Assembly (NCBI RefSeq): GCF_007744675.1 | Contig: NZ_CP036269.1 | Location: forward strand, 930,001-994,000 | Length of the DNA stretch: 64,000 nucleotides | Source: Gimesia alba | Lineage (GTDB): Bacteria; Planctomycetota; Planctomycetia; Planctomycetales; Planctomycetaceae | Reading direction: 5' to 3' | Part shown: one piece after another, positions 26,281 to 34,729 of the stretch | Numbering within the stretch: the stretch's first letter is position 1 | Layout of the letters: each line of letters begins with the position of its first letter | Made by a program: the position numbers and the translations under genes | The notes under the pieces: generated by a model | Databases searched by the model: none | Told to the model about the DNA's origin: nothing | What the model saw: only the letters and a program-made list of their open reading frames with translations

Positions 26281-28044
26281 ATGCCTCACAAGCAACAAGG
26301 ATCTACTACCATAGACACTAAATTAGACTTAGATCAGTTTTCACTAAAAATTGCAAACTTCAAGTGCTTCGGAGATACACCGCAGGGCTTTGACCGAATC
26401 AAACCATTCAATTTGATCATAGGAAAGAATAATTCTGGCAAGTCCTCTCTGCTTGATATTATGCCTTGTCTTGTCACAAATAATTTTGAGTTCTTACCAA
26501 TTTTATGGCACCATCATGATTCACCTGGAATATTCGCAAAACAAACAATTCCAAGTGAGCTTTTGGAAAAGCATGTACGAAAATATGCGAGGAAAATTAG
26601 TAACAATTCTAGTTATGAAAACCGTATGATGCAGAAGTATGAAGGCGCTGTTATTGAGTGGCGGATGGGGGGCCTGTCAGATGAATGTACCGTTGAAAGC
26701 GAAAACCCCAAATTTCAGCAAATTAACTGGATGTTAGATAGTTTTATTTCACAGGATGATTTTGAACGTGAATTAAGCAAAGCTATGACAAACCCTTTTG
26801 CAAATCGAGAATTCCAACGCATTACGGCTGAGCGAAACATAATACCTGAACCTGATAGCGGAGATATAAAAAAACTTGTCAAAAGCGATGGTTCAGGTGT
26901 AACGACCATAATTCAGAAATATATAACTAAATCAAACTTGCCACGTGATTTAATTAAGATCACGCTTTTGTTTCACTTGAATCAAATTTTCGCCCCTGAT
27001 TTAAAATTTACAGATATCGATTGTCAGCAACATGAAGATACAAAATGGGAAATTTATTTACATGAAGAACATAAAGGGCTTATTCCTCTTTCCCAATCTG
27101 GTAGCGGTCTTAAAACAATTATCATTGTACTTGTTAACATATTGTTAATGCCACAAGTCAAGAATAAAGACCCCAGTGTATTCATTTATGGGTTTGAAGA
27201 ATTAGAGAACAACTTGCACCCGGCTTTATTACGAAATCTGCTTCTCTATCTATTTGAACATGCTAAAAAAACAGGTGCACTTTTTTTCTTAACTACCCAC
27301 TCCAATGTGGCAATTGATTCCTTTAGCCATAATAAAGACGCACAAATTATCCATGTTACTCATAATGGGCAAGAAGCTCTGTGCCGCACGGTAAAGACAT
27401 ATGTTGAAAACCAGGGAGTTCTAGACGATCTTGATGTGCGTGCGAGTGACCTCTTACAATCAAATTGTGTAATTTGGGTGGAGGGGCCATCAGACAGAAC
27501 GTACATTAACAGGTGGATTGATCTATTTACCGATGGAAATCTTAAAGAAGGGTTTCACTTTCAGTGTGTTTTTTATGGAGGTAAGTTACTTTCTCATCTT
27601 TCATCGGATTCACCTGATGAAATTGAAGAAAGGATTGCCCTACTTAGAGTGAATCGAAAATGTTGTTTAGTGATGGATAGTGATAAGAAGTCGGCTAGAG
27701 CACATATAAATAAAACCAAAAAACGGCTAAGAGAAGAGATCGATGAAACAGAAGGGTTCTCTTGGGTCACAAATGGAAGAGAGATCGAAAACTATTTACC
27801 AGTTTCATCCATTAAAAAGCTCTTGGGAGTGAATGCAAATCAAGTAGAGAGATACGAAAAATTTCTAGAATATTTGGATGCTACAAAAAAAGGTTCAGGT
27901 AAACTACTAAAATCAAAAGCAGCATTTTCTGAGTCGATTGTTCCACTTTTAGACAAGAGTGATTGCTTTTCAGTCCTTGATCTCGAAGAGCAAATTAGTG
28001 AACTGTGCAAATTCATCAAAAAATGCAATGGCATAGAAACCTAA
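26281..28044 (+). CDS. OLD-family ATPase/TOPRIM endonuclease
   Basis: 587 residues from ATG 26281 (an upstream TTG at 26266 is less likely). AAA/ABC-type ATPase with Walker A GKNNSGKSS (49-57), signature region SQSGSGLKTIIIVL, Walker B-like VFIYGFEELENNLHP and FFLTTHSNVAID. The C-terminal TOPRIM has CVIWVEGPSDRTYI (E401) and LVMDSDKKS (D466, D468). This fits class 1 OLD nucleases such as GajA. Gabija needs a GajB helicase, which is not present; the next gene is a PD-(D/E)XK nuclease. The sequence is visibly AT-richer than its flanks, suggesting acquisition. Likely an anti-phage nuclease. Confidence 0.85.
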   Translation: MPHKQQGSTTIDTKLDLDQFSLKIANFKCFGDTPQGFDRIKPFNLIIGKNNSGKSSLLDIMPCLVTNNFEFLPILWHHHDSPGIFAKQTIPSELLEKHVRKYARKISNNSSYENRMMQKYEGAVIEWRMGGLSDECTVESENPKFQQINWMLDSFISQDDFERELSKAMTNPFANREFQRITAERNIIPEPDSGDIKKLVKSDGSGVTTIIQKYITKSNLPRDLIKITLLFHLNQIFAPDLKFTDIDCQQHEDTKWEIYLHEEHKGLIPLSQSGSGLKTIIIVLVNILLMPQVKNKDPSVFIYGFEELENNLHPALLRNLLLYLFEHAKKTGALFFLTTHSNVAIDSFSHNKDAQIIHVTHNGQEALCRTVKTYVENQGVLDDLDVRASDLLQSNCVIWVEGPSDRTYINRWIDLFTDGNLKEGFHFQCVFYGGKLLSHLSSDSPDEIEERIALLRVNRKCCLVMDSDKKSARAHINKTKKRLREEIDETEGFSWVTNGREIENYLPVSSIKKLLGVNANQVERYEKFLEYLDATKKGSGKLLKSKAAFSESIVPLLDKSDCFSVLDLEEQISELCKFIKKCNGIET

Positions 28045-28095
28045 TAGGGCAAATACAAGGTTCCAGAAACCAAAAACACATGAATTGAGTAAACC

Positions 28096-28635
28096 GTGGC
28101 TAACATCCATTATCATTTCTATCCTCGGACGGAACCGCCGCCCGACTTTGTAACTCAAATTATTTCTGCTTTTGAGAAACATTTTTCAGGAATATCTACT
28201 GTTCAATTAAATAAGGGACTCACTAGTGACGAAGTGCTCGCAAAAATACGTCCCGATTTGATAGAAATTGGTTTCGAAGTCGAGAGTGGAAAGACTCGAG
28301 ATCAAAAAATCGAACGCCCAGTATTCTATGGTGAACAAGGGCAACCAACTCTGAAATATGAAATAGATGCGTATCATTCTGGTTGGCGTTGCGGTCTCGA
28401 AGTGGAAGCAGGAAGAGCATGGATGGGAAATGCTGTTTACCGTGATTTAGTGCAAGCTATGGTCATGGTTCAAGTAGATGTTCTGGCACTCGCTGTTCCT
28501 CTTAGTTACAAATACAAATCTAGTGGTCGAGAGACCTCCAGTAGTGATTTCTTTAATACCAGAAACGTTGCCGAAGCATTATTCGGACATTCTCGTTTTA
28601 CCTTGCCGTATAAATTATTGCTCATTGGTTATTGA
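28096..28635 (+). CDS. PD-(D/E)XK restriction-endonuclease-like protein
   Basis: 179 residues, GTG start at 28096. The active-site pattern is visible as YEIDAY (D91) followed by CGLEVEAGRA (E102, E104), a D..ExE arrangement as in BglII/PaeR7I-type nucleases. YRDLVQAMVMVQVDVLALAVP matches the helix after the catalytic strand. It lies 51 bp after the OLD-family gene on the same strand and shares its low GC. There is no methyltransferase near it, so it is not an ordinary restriction-modification system; it may be the partner of the OLD nuclease. Confidence 0.65.
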   Translation: MANIHYHFYPRTEPPPDFVTQIISAFEKHFSGISTVQLNKGLTSDEVLAKIRPDLIEIGFEVESGKTRDQKIERPVFYGEQGQPTLKYEIDAYHSGWRCGLEVEAGRAWMGNAVYRDLVQAMVMVQVDVLALAVPLSYKYKSSGRETSSSDFFNTRNVAEALFGHSRFTLPYKLLLIGY

Positions 28636-28709
28636 AAAGAAAAAACTCGAAGCATTCAAATGAATTAAATGTTCCAGGAACCAAAGCCGCTTCGGTTCCA
28701 TCAGCATCC

Positions 28710-28749
28710 CCGTTCGGAGTGCACCATCCCCACCCGAACGGACTTTTTT
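28710..28749 (+). terminator. Probable intrinsic terminator after the nuclease genes
   Basis: Stem CCGTTCGG/CCGAACGG (28710-28717 and 28734-28741) with a 16-base loop, followed by ACTTTTTTC. It lies 75 bp after the PD-(D/E)XK stop and marks the end of that operon. Otherwise 28636-28826 holds nothing recognised. Confidence 0.55.
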
Positions 28750-28826
28750 CTTGTGCAACTTGCCAGCGATTTGTATGGTATACGAACACATTGATCTTGG
28801 TCCCCGGCGCTGGAGGGTGAGAGTAA

Positions 28827-29657
28827 ATGGCAGAGACTCCCGATGAAGTGGAAGATGTGTTCCTGAATTTTCTGGGGGACGATCCCAAGTCACCCCGGCA
28901 GATTCGGACGCAGATGACGAAGCAGATTGCTAAGGACAAGAAGTCGGCCAAAGCCTGGACGGCTCGTGCCTGGGCGCATTATGAGTTGGATGATTTCGAC
29001 GACGCTGTCGCTGACGCGACGCAGGCGATTGCCCTGTGTCCCCAGTCCTATCTTCCCTGGTACGTGCGCGGCGCGTCGTACTTTTGCACCGGGCAGACGG
29101 ACGAAGCGGAAGCGGATTTGAGTGAGGCGATTCGTCTGGCGGACAGTGTCAAACTGTTTCTGGAAGACGCTTATCGGTATCGCGGCGGGATTCGCTGTGA
29201 TGACAATCGGACCGAAGAAGCGATCAAAGATTTGAACAAGTGTCTGAAAATTCGCCCGGATGATTCGCAAGCTTTTGGGTTTCGGGGCATCGCGTATTGC
29301 CGAAAACAGAACTACCGCAAAGCGATTCAGGACTTCGAAAAGGCGATTTCGCTGGCAGACGATTATCCGTTCCCCCTGTCAGCGCTGGCCTGGCTCCTGG
29401 CGACCTGCCCGGACAAAAAAATTTGCGACGGCGCGCGGGCTCTGGAATTAGCCGAGCTGGCGAATGACCTTTCGGGAAACGAACACCTCGAAGATCTGGC
29501 AGCGGCGTATGCAGAAGTCGGCGACTTTAAAAATGCAGTCAAGACTCAGAAGCGCGCGATCAAGCAGTGCCAGGACCCTCAGGAAAAAGCCAAGTTCGAG
29601 AAACGCCTCAAACTGTTTGAATCCGGGCAACCCCATCACGCGCTGTGGGGTGAGTAA
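28827..29657 (+). CDS. TPR-repeat protein
   Basis: 276 residues with about four to five tetratricopeptide repeats from residue 32 on (AWTARAWAHYELDDFDDAVADATQAIALCP, AFGFRGIAYCRKQNYRKAIQDFEKAISL; landmarks). The end has the planctomycete-type segment ALAWLLATCPDKKICDGARALELAELA. It is likely a cytoplasmic protein-binding scaffold; no partner can be named. GC rises back to the window average here, marking the right border of the AT-rich segment. Confidence 0.8.
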   Translation: MAETPDEVEDVFLNFLGDDPKSPRQIRTQMTKQIAKDKKSAKAWTARAWAHYELDDFDDAVADATQAIALCPQSYLPWYVRGASYFCTGQTDEAEADLSEAIRLADSVKLFLEDAYRYRGGIRCDDNRTEEAIKDLNKCLKIRPDDSQAFGFRGIAYCRKQNYRKAIQDFEKAISLADDYPFPLSALAWLLATCPDKKICDGARALELAELANDLSGNEHLEDLAAAYAEVGDFKNAVKTQKRAIKQCQDPQEKAKFEKRLKLFESGQPHHALWGE

Positions 29658-29759
29658 CAGCAAATCAAGGTTTCAGGACTTGAACCAGATGGCTGCAATC
29701 CCTGTCAGGAAAACGGTGGCTGGTGCCGGGCTGCTCACAAATCAGAGCCATTCACTTTT

Positions 29760-30016
29760 CACTGTTGGGCAAGCCAACAGCGCCACCCGCCGCCTGCAAA
29801 TCACAAACATGGTTGAGGTCTTGTTTGAGTGTTTCGATCATGTCTATTTTGTTTCCTTTCGTGGATTCTTCAATCGTGCGAATGATGATACCATGCAAAT
29901 AATCGTTTCAGGAACATGAAACAGCATTGCGGAAAGATTGAGGAACAGCAACCAGAGCCCCACACCGGCGGCTAGCGCCGACCCGCTTACTTTTCGTGTC
30001 TTTCGTGGTAGTGAAA
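29760..30016 (+). repeat. Cluster of repeats after the TPR gene
   Basis: 29760-29790 is the ACTGTTGGGCAAGCCAACAG hairpin. 29961-29990 has ACCGGCGGCTAGCGCC, the palindrome family. 29991-30016 is a short CTTTTCGTGTCTTTCGTGGTAG copy. Together they fill much of the 514-bp gap to the next gene; the rest holds nothing recognised. Confidence 0.7.
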
Positions 30017-30171
30017 CATGAATTCACTGACCTGCCTCAATCAGTGCTTTTCTCAGTATTTAATCCTTAACTCCTGTGGTGAAACTGATTAAGCTTTATG
30101 AACGATGTGTTTTTCTTATCATGGAATCGCCTGTATTTATACCACTTTGAGTTTCTTATCTGGGGCATCAA

Positions 30172-31536
30172 ATGAAATCGGTTTCGCTGTTACTGTTGAA
30201 CGTTTTGTTGTTGTGTCTGTTATTGACGGGGGCGGCTGAGGCGCAAGGGCTTTCTCATCCGCGTACGTTGTACAAGCAGATTCATTACTGGCCGGCGACC
30301 GTGGTGGCTCGACCGTTGTCAGAATCGGTGCCGGGGGAGAAGTCAGCGCAGGCGGAAGTCGTGCGTGTTGTCAAAGACCTGTCCGGGAAGTTGAAAACCG
30401 GCGACAAAATTCTGATCGGCAAGTCGGTTGGTACGAAAGCCGATTCACTGCAACTGGTCGTCACCAGCAGTCTCAAGCCGGACGCCCAATGGTATTTACC
30501 CTTTGGAATTTCTCCCGAGGGGATCTCTGAAGCCGTCGTGGAGTATGTGACGGATTTTCCGGAGAAGGGTGCCGATTTTGAGGACCAGTTTCAGTATCAG
30601 CTGAAATACCTGGAACACGCCGATCCGGTGATTGCCAACGATGCGTTGTTGCACCTCTTTGCAGGTTCCCTGCCGGATGGAAAAACGAAATTGGAATATC
30701 TCAAAGACCACGCCGATCAGCTACCGGCTGAGAAATTACGAAAATGGGTCGCCGATCAATCGATTCCGTCACAGCGCCGTGACCCCTATAAATTGCTGTT
30801 CTCTTTTTGTGGAACGCCTGACGATGCATCGTTGCTCAAGCCGACCGCGACGGACGAAATTTCGGCAATGGGAGTCGCTGCCTGGCTGATTTTGTCTGGC
30901 ACCAAAGGACTGACTTATCTGGATCAACAGCTGATCGAAAATCGTGAGACGCCTCCGGTTCAATTGATGAAGATCAGCGCTGCTCTGCCGACGGTTTATC
31001 GACTGGATAATGCGATTCCGCTGGAAGCGCTCTGGAAAACGAATCGGTTGATTTTGCAACGACCCGGTGCCGCCGCCTTTGCCATCATTACAGGCAGTGC
31101 CCTCGGCGACTGGTCGCTTTTGGATCAGCTGATGCAGTTATTTGAAACATTAAGCGAGCAGGAAAAAAAGAATCCGGTTCCCAAAACGGTTGACGATCAG
31201 TTACGAGAGCAGATTAAGGACGACTGGCAAGGATTGCTGGGCCCCCCCTCTAACGGGGGACAATGGTTGACGAACCTGGGCCGCGACCTGACGCACCGAA
31301 AAATCAGACCACGGGGTACAAAACAGGAGCCGACGGAAGAGTATAACATTCCCGTCGCTCGTGAATTTATTGTGGTGTATATGCTCAGTTGCGTGAACTC
31401 GGACAAAATGAAAAATGCGGAAAACCTCCCCGAGCCGACGAAACTGCAACTGCTCAAAGCGCGCAGTTATCTCAAACATATTAAAGACATCGACCCCAAA
31501 TTGGTTGCACGGGTCGAGTCGAAACACAAATTTTAA
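30172..31536 (+). CDS. Secreted protein, unknown
   Basis: 454 residues. Signal peptide 1-25 (LLLCLLLTGAAEAQG). The mature part is mostly alpha-helical, resembling a HEAT-like arrangement in its spacing but without a clear motif. The start YKQIHYWPATVVARPLSES..AEVVRVVKDLSGKLKTGDKILIG hints at a beta domain of about 100 residues. No family recognised. The ATG is preceded by GGGGCATCAA. It is 68 bp upstream of the next hypothetical gene. Confidence 0.6.
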   Translation: MKSVSLLLLNVLLLCLLLTGAAEAQGLSHPRTLYKQIHYWPATVVARPLSESVPGEKSAQAEVVRVVKDLSGKLKTGDKILIGKSVGTKADSLQLVVTSSLKPDAQWYLPFGISPEGISEAVVEYVTDFPEKGADFEDQFQYQLKYLEHADPVIANDALLHLFAGSLPDGKTKLEYLKDHADQLPAEKLRKWVADQSIPSQRRDPYKLLFSFCGTPDDASLLKPTATDEISAMGVAAWLILSGTKGLTYLDQQLIENRETPPVQLMKISAALPTVYRLDNAIPLEALWKTNRLILQRPGAAAFAIITGSALGDWSLLDQLMQLFETLSEQEKKNPVPKTVDDQLREQIKDDWQGLLGPPSNGGQWLTNLGRDLTHRKIRPRGTKQEPTEEYNIPVAREFIVVYMLSCVNSDKMKNAENLPEPTKLQLLKARSYLKHIKDIDPKLVARVESKHKF

Positions 31537-31604
31537 GTGCGGCAGCTTCTATCAGAACGAACACTCTCTAAAACACCGAATATCGATATCAACAAGGAAT
31601 ATTA

Positions 31605-32123
31605 ATGAGCACTCTGGAACAACGTCTGGAAAATCTGGAACGACGAAATTCACAGTTGCAGGCTGTCATTTGCCTGATCCTCATTCTGGCGGTTCTCGCC
31701 TGGTTTTATGAGGTCTCTCTCCGCGACGCACTCGCTTCGCAAGTCGCTCACCAGAACGAGATCCCCCCAATCGTCAAAACGCGGCTGCTGCAGGTGGTCG
31801 ATGAATCGGGAAAGGTCGTCTGGGAAGCAGGAGCTTCAGAGCAGGGGGGCGATATGACGATTTTCAATCAAAAGCGACAACCAGTCTATCGTGCAGAAGC
31901 CAACAGCGATGGTTGTACGGTGCAGTTGAATTCCCCGGACGGTTATGTGCGCGCTCTGCTGGCAAGTCGCGCGGAGGATGGCGGAATTTCCATTCTCAAT
32001 GACAAGGCCAAACCGATTGTCATGCTGTATGGCTATAAGTCTGCAGGAAACGTAATGATTCAGGGGAAGGAAGAATCTGAGCGGGTGCATCTTGCTCCGA
32101 AACAAGACGAGGCAGGCAAATAA
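31605..32123 (+). CDS. Coiled-coil membrane-anchored protein, unknown
   Basis: 172 residues. N-terminal coiled coil (EQRLENLERRNSQLQ), one membrane helix at about 19-36, then an outer domain with repeated short strands (VVDESGKVVWEAG, GGDMTIFNQKRQPVYRAE, GGISILNDKAKPIVMLYG) that suggests a beta-helix or beta-prism. No family recognised. The ATG is 68 bp after the upstream gene. Confidence 0.55.
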   Translation: MSTLEQRLENLERRNSQLQAVICLILILAVLAWFYEVSLRDALASQVAHQNEIPPIVKTRLLQVVDESGKVVWEAGASEQGGDMTIFNQKRQPVYRAEANSDGCTVQLNSPDGYVRALLASRAEDGGISILNDKAKPIVMLYGYKSAGNVMIQGKEESERVHLAPKQDEAGK

Positions 32124-32140
32124 ATGGTCATTACTTTTTT

Positions 32141-32382
32141 GTGTTGGGAAACCGGCTGTTAGTGCCGATCCGCTTACTGGGTGTTTTTTTCGTGTGGTTT
32201 CGTGTTTTTCGTGGTAGAAAAATACGGTGGGATTGGGCACTCTCTTAACACTGTTGGGCAAGCCAACAGTGCCACCCGCCATGGTAGAAAAATACGGTAG
32301 GATGGGGCGATCTCTTCACACTGTTGGGCAAGCCAACAGTGGCACACACCGGTCTAAGTAGCAAGCCAACAGTAGCACACGC
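32141..32382 (+). repeat. Repeat cluster with a 70-bp tandem duplication
   Basis: 32141-32179 is a CCGGCTGTTAGTGCC copy. 32183-32226 is a CACGAAA string. From GGTAGAAAAATACGG (32213) to 32282 the sequence is repeated at 32283-32350 with changes, each unit ending in an ACTGTTGG/CCAACAGT hairpin; a third partial hairpin arm is at 32362-32382. It lies between two convergent genes. Confidence 0.75.
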
Positions 32383-32396
32383 TGATGCGTTTCTCA

Positions 32397-33866
32397 TTAC
32401 TTTTTTGACGTTGGAAAGCGGATGGAATACAGGTCGCTTTCGTTCATGACAAATCGGAGTCGGACTGTTTTGCCGATCAACTTGCTGAGATCGGATTGCT
32501 CTTTCCAGGTGACGATGCGGGCGATGTGATCGCCGTAAATTTCGTCGCAGTCTTCCAGCGAAAATCCAGGAAGGGGAGTGCCGGATTCGTCTTGAAGCTC
32601 AACGCGCATTCGACCGGCTCCCGAGGTGGAGTAGTTCAATTCCAACTGGTTGCCGGCGAACTGGAGCGGTTTCGTGGTGAATTCGCCGGTCTCGTAGCTG
32701 GCGTGGATGGAAATGAAACCGTCCAGACGCAGCACGTACTGTCCGCCGCCATACATAAACATGCTCATTTCGGTCGGGCTGGTTTGCACCACATTATAGG
32801 TAATGTAATTCGCACGATTGCCCCAGCCCCGTTCTCCGAGGCCCGGCCTGATGAACGCTTCTTTGAAATGGCGGTGGTAGCGATCACTGCCGGGGCGCGT
32901 TGCCATGAAGGCGATATCCGTAATCGCACCTTTGCGTGCCTGGAAGCGTGTGGGGAGTGCAATGTAAATGTGCGGGGCGCGAAAATAGGGTTGTGTGCCG
33001 GATGTGTAGAGATGCTCTTTTGGTTCATTGGCCTGCATGTCGACTGGCTTGGTCCAGTCGAGAAAGTTTTTGCTGGTGCTGCGGCGGATGGCGCGTCGTC
33101 CCTGATCAAACCAGCGGAAATAGACCACGTACTGCTGTTCTGCCTCCGACCAGAAGGCGCCATTTTGCGAATCAAAGCTCCCCAGATCTTCGTTGAGTAC
33201 GGGCTCCCGCTGCATCAATTCCCATTTGATTCCATCTGCCGACGCGAATGCTTTCAGTCCTCCGGGCCCATATTGGTCGCGTAGTTGCGCCCGCTCGTCG
33301 GGCGACTTCCAGCCTCCCCAGTTGGCTTCCGGGTAGCGTCCGCCGCCCAGGGCTTTATACCGCTGCGCTTTTGCTGTCTGCGGATTTGTGTCAATAAAGG
33401 GGGTGAAATTGTGAGTGGTGAGAAAGGTATCGTTGGAGAGTGCCATTACAACATTACCCTGGGGCATCTCCGGAATGTCAAACAGACCGAGATTGGGTTT
33501 ATTCCAATGCAGGCCCTGATCGTTGCTCTCGGCATACAGGGTGACTTCATTTTCATGATACTTACCCCAGCCATTCCGCCAGTGCACTCCCGGGACTTTA
33601 TCGCCACGATAATAAAAACGAAGCAAGTCACCATCCTGGAGCACGGTCGCATAATGACCTGATGGCCTTAGTGGTCGGTTGCGTAACAACTGGGGCGAGT
33701 GCATTTTCAATTCGGTGCCGTTCAGTTGGCCGATCAACAGGTCATCCACAAACAGCTCGCGCCGCGTGCCGATGTCTACAGGCTCTGCTGCTAAACCATT
33801 CCAGGCCAGTAGGATGATCGCAGAGAATGAAAGAGAAAACAGAATTGCACTTCGAACGACAAACAT
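32397..33866 (-). CDS. Secreted five-bladed-propeller glycosidase-like protein
   Basis: 489 residues. Signal peptide 1-25 (FSLSFSAIILLAWNGLAAEP). The mature sequence begins DIGTRRELFVDDLLIGQLNG, common in planctomycete proteins related to GH32/GH43-type propellers, and contains repeated blades such as YATVLQDGDLLRFYYRG, VTLYAESNDQGLHWNKP, GLKAFASADGIKWELM and FRAPHIYIALPTRF. The catalytic acids cannot be named with confidence. The C-terminal 100 residues look like a beta-sandwich. ATG 33866 is used (AAGGGG upstream), not the longer frame to 34052. Confidence 0.7.
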   Translation of the reverse strand: MFVVRSAILFSLSFSAIILLAWNGLAAEPVDIGTRRELFVDDLLIGQLNGTELKMHSPQLLRNRPLRPSGHYATVLQDGDLLRFYYRGDKVPGVHWRNGWGKYHENEVTLYAESNDQGLHWNKPNLGLFDIPEMPQGNVVMALSNDTFLTTHNFTPFIDTNPQTAKAQRYKALGGGRYPEANWGGWKSPDERAQLRDQYGPGGLKAFASADGIKWELMQREPVLNEDLGSFDSQNGAFWSEAEQQYVVYFRWFDQGRRAIRRSTSKNFLDWTKPVDMQANEPKEHLYTSGTQPYFRAPHIYIALPTRFQARKGAITDIAFMATRPGSDRYHRHFKEAFIRPGLGERGWGNRANYITYNVVQTSPTEMSMFMYGGGQYVLRLDGFISIHASYETGEFTTKPLQFAGNQLELNYSTSGAGRMRVELQDESGTPLPGFSLEDCDEIYGDHIARIVTWKEQSDLSKLIGKTVRLRFVMNESDLYSIRFPTSKK

Positions 33867-34081
33867 AAGCGGCCCCTTTTTAGAATCGTCAATGGGGAGA
33901 ATCAATTTCTGAATCAGCAGTGCGACGCCTCCTTCATGGTACTGAAACTTTGCAAATTGTGCTGAAAATTGCGTGAATTTCGTTGCGAAATCGTGATTCT
34001 GACTCAGAATGTCACATGTATACATAATTGAATCATGTTGTGTTTTTTTCAAAAGTAAACCTACACCGGGAGTCCTGTCGC

Positions 34082-34543
34082 ATGAGCAAAGAAATTGTCT
34101 TGATCATTCTCATGATCAGCACGTATCGGATCGTGTCTTTAATCGTGGGGTTGGGTTTCGCTTACATGGGATATAAACTCTTTCTGCATGGCGTCTTCGA
34201 CAAGGCAGGGGAGCTACAGGCCGCATGGGGCGAAAAGAAACTCCTGCTCAAACAGGCGGCCCCCGGGACATTTTTCTCGTTGTTTGGGACCGTGATTATT
34301 GTCGTGGCACTCTGGAAGGGGCTGAGTTTTGGTCTCGAAAATGGGCTGGCCGGTTTGACAGAGCAAACCACATCTTTTAAAGCCGTCGGCCATGGTATCG
34401 ACGAGGAGCCCCTACCTGTTCCCATTCCAGATTCGGATCGCGCCAGGCGAGTACTGAAATTTCAAGGAGAGGCATCCCCTTCAGAAGATCCGCCAGAACC
34501 CCGAGAAGCCCCTGAGCCGCTTCCAGTTGAAAAGGAAACATGA
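34082..34543 (+). CDS. Small membrane protein, unknown
   Basis: 153 residues. Two membrane helices, at about 15-36 and 60-80, then a Pro/Glu-rich tail (PSEDPPEPREAPEPLP). ATG 34082 fits the hydrophobic N-terminus (MSKEIVLIILMI) better than the TTG at 34028. No family recognised. Confidence 0.5.
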   Translation: MSKEIVLIILMISTYRIVSLIVGLGFAYMGYKLFLHGVFDKAGELQAAWGEKKLLLKQAAPGTFFSLFGTVIIVVALWKGLSFGLENGLAGLTEQTTSFKAVGHGIDEEPLPVPIPDSDRARRVLKFQGEASPSEDPPEPREAPEPLPVEKET

Positions 34544-34729
34544 AGATCAAAGAAGCTTTTGACTGAAATTCTGTAAGTCTGCTTTGCCTGGTAAGCTGCG
34601 TTGCCGGATGTGTCTCTTTTGTGAAGCTTCGTCGCTCACTTTCTTGAAATGCTGTTTCGGAATCAGTCGAATCGGGTAGAATGAGGGAATGGTTCGGCTA
34701 GGTTTATCTGTTAAGTGAAAGGTTTCAAA

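Noticed and set aside
26281..28635. Gabija defence system
   Set aside because: The OLD-like ATPase/TOPRIM gene fits GajA, but the next gene is a small PD-(D/E)XK nuclease, not the UvrD-like helicase GajB.
28096..28635. Type II restriction-modification system
   Set aside because: The nuclease fold fits, but no DNA methyltransferase is seen on either side.
32213..32350. CRISPR array
   Set aside because: Only two long units with a hairpin and no unique spacers; no cas genes.
32496..33284. Long plus-strand open frame over the propeller protein gene
   Set aside because: Opposite-strand shadow; the minus frame has a signal peptide, a ribosome site and blade motifs.
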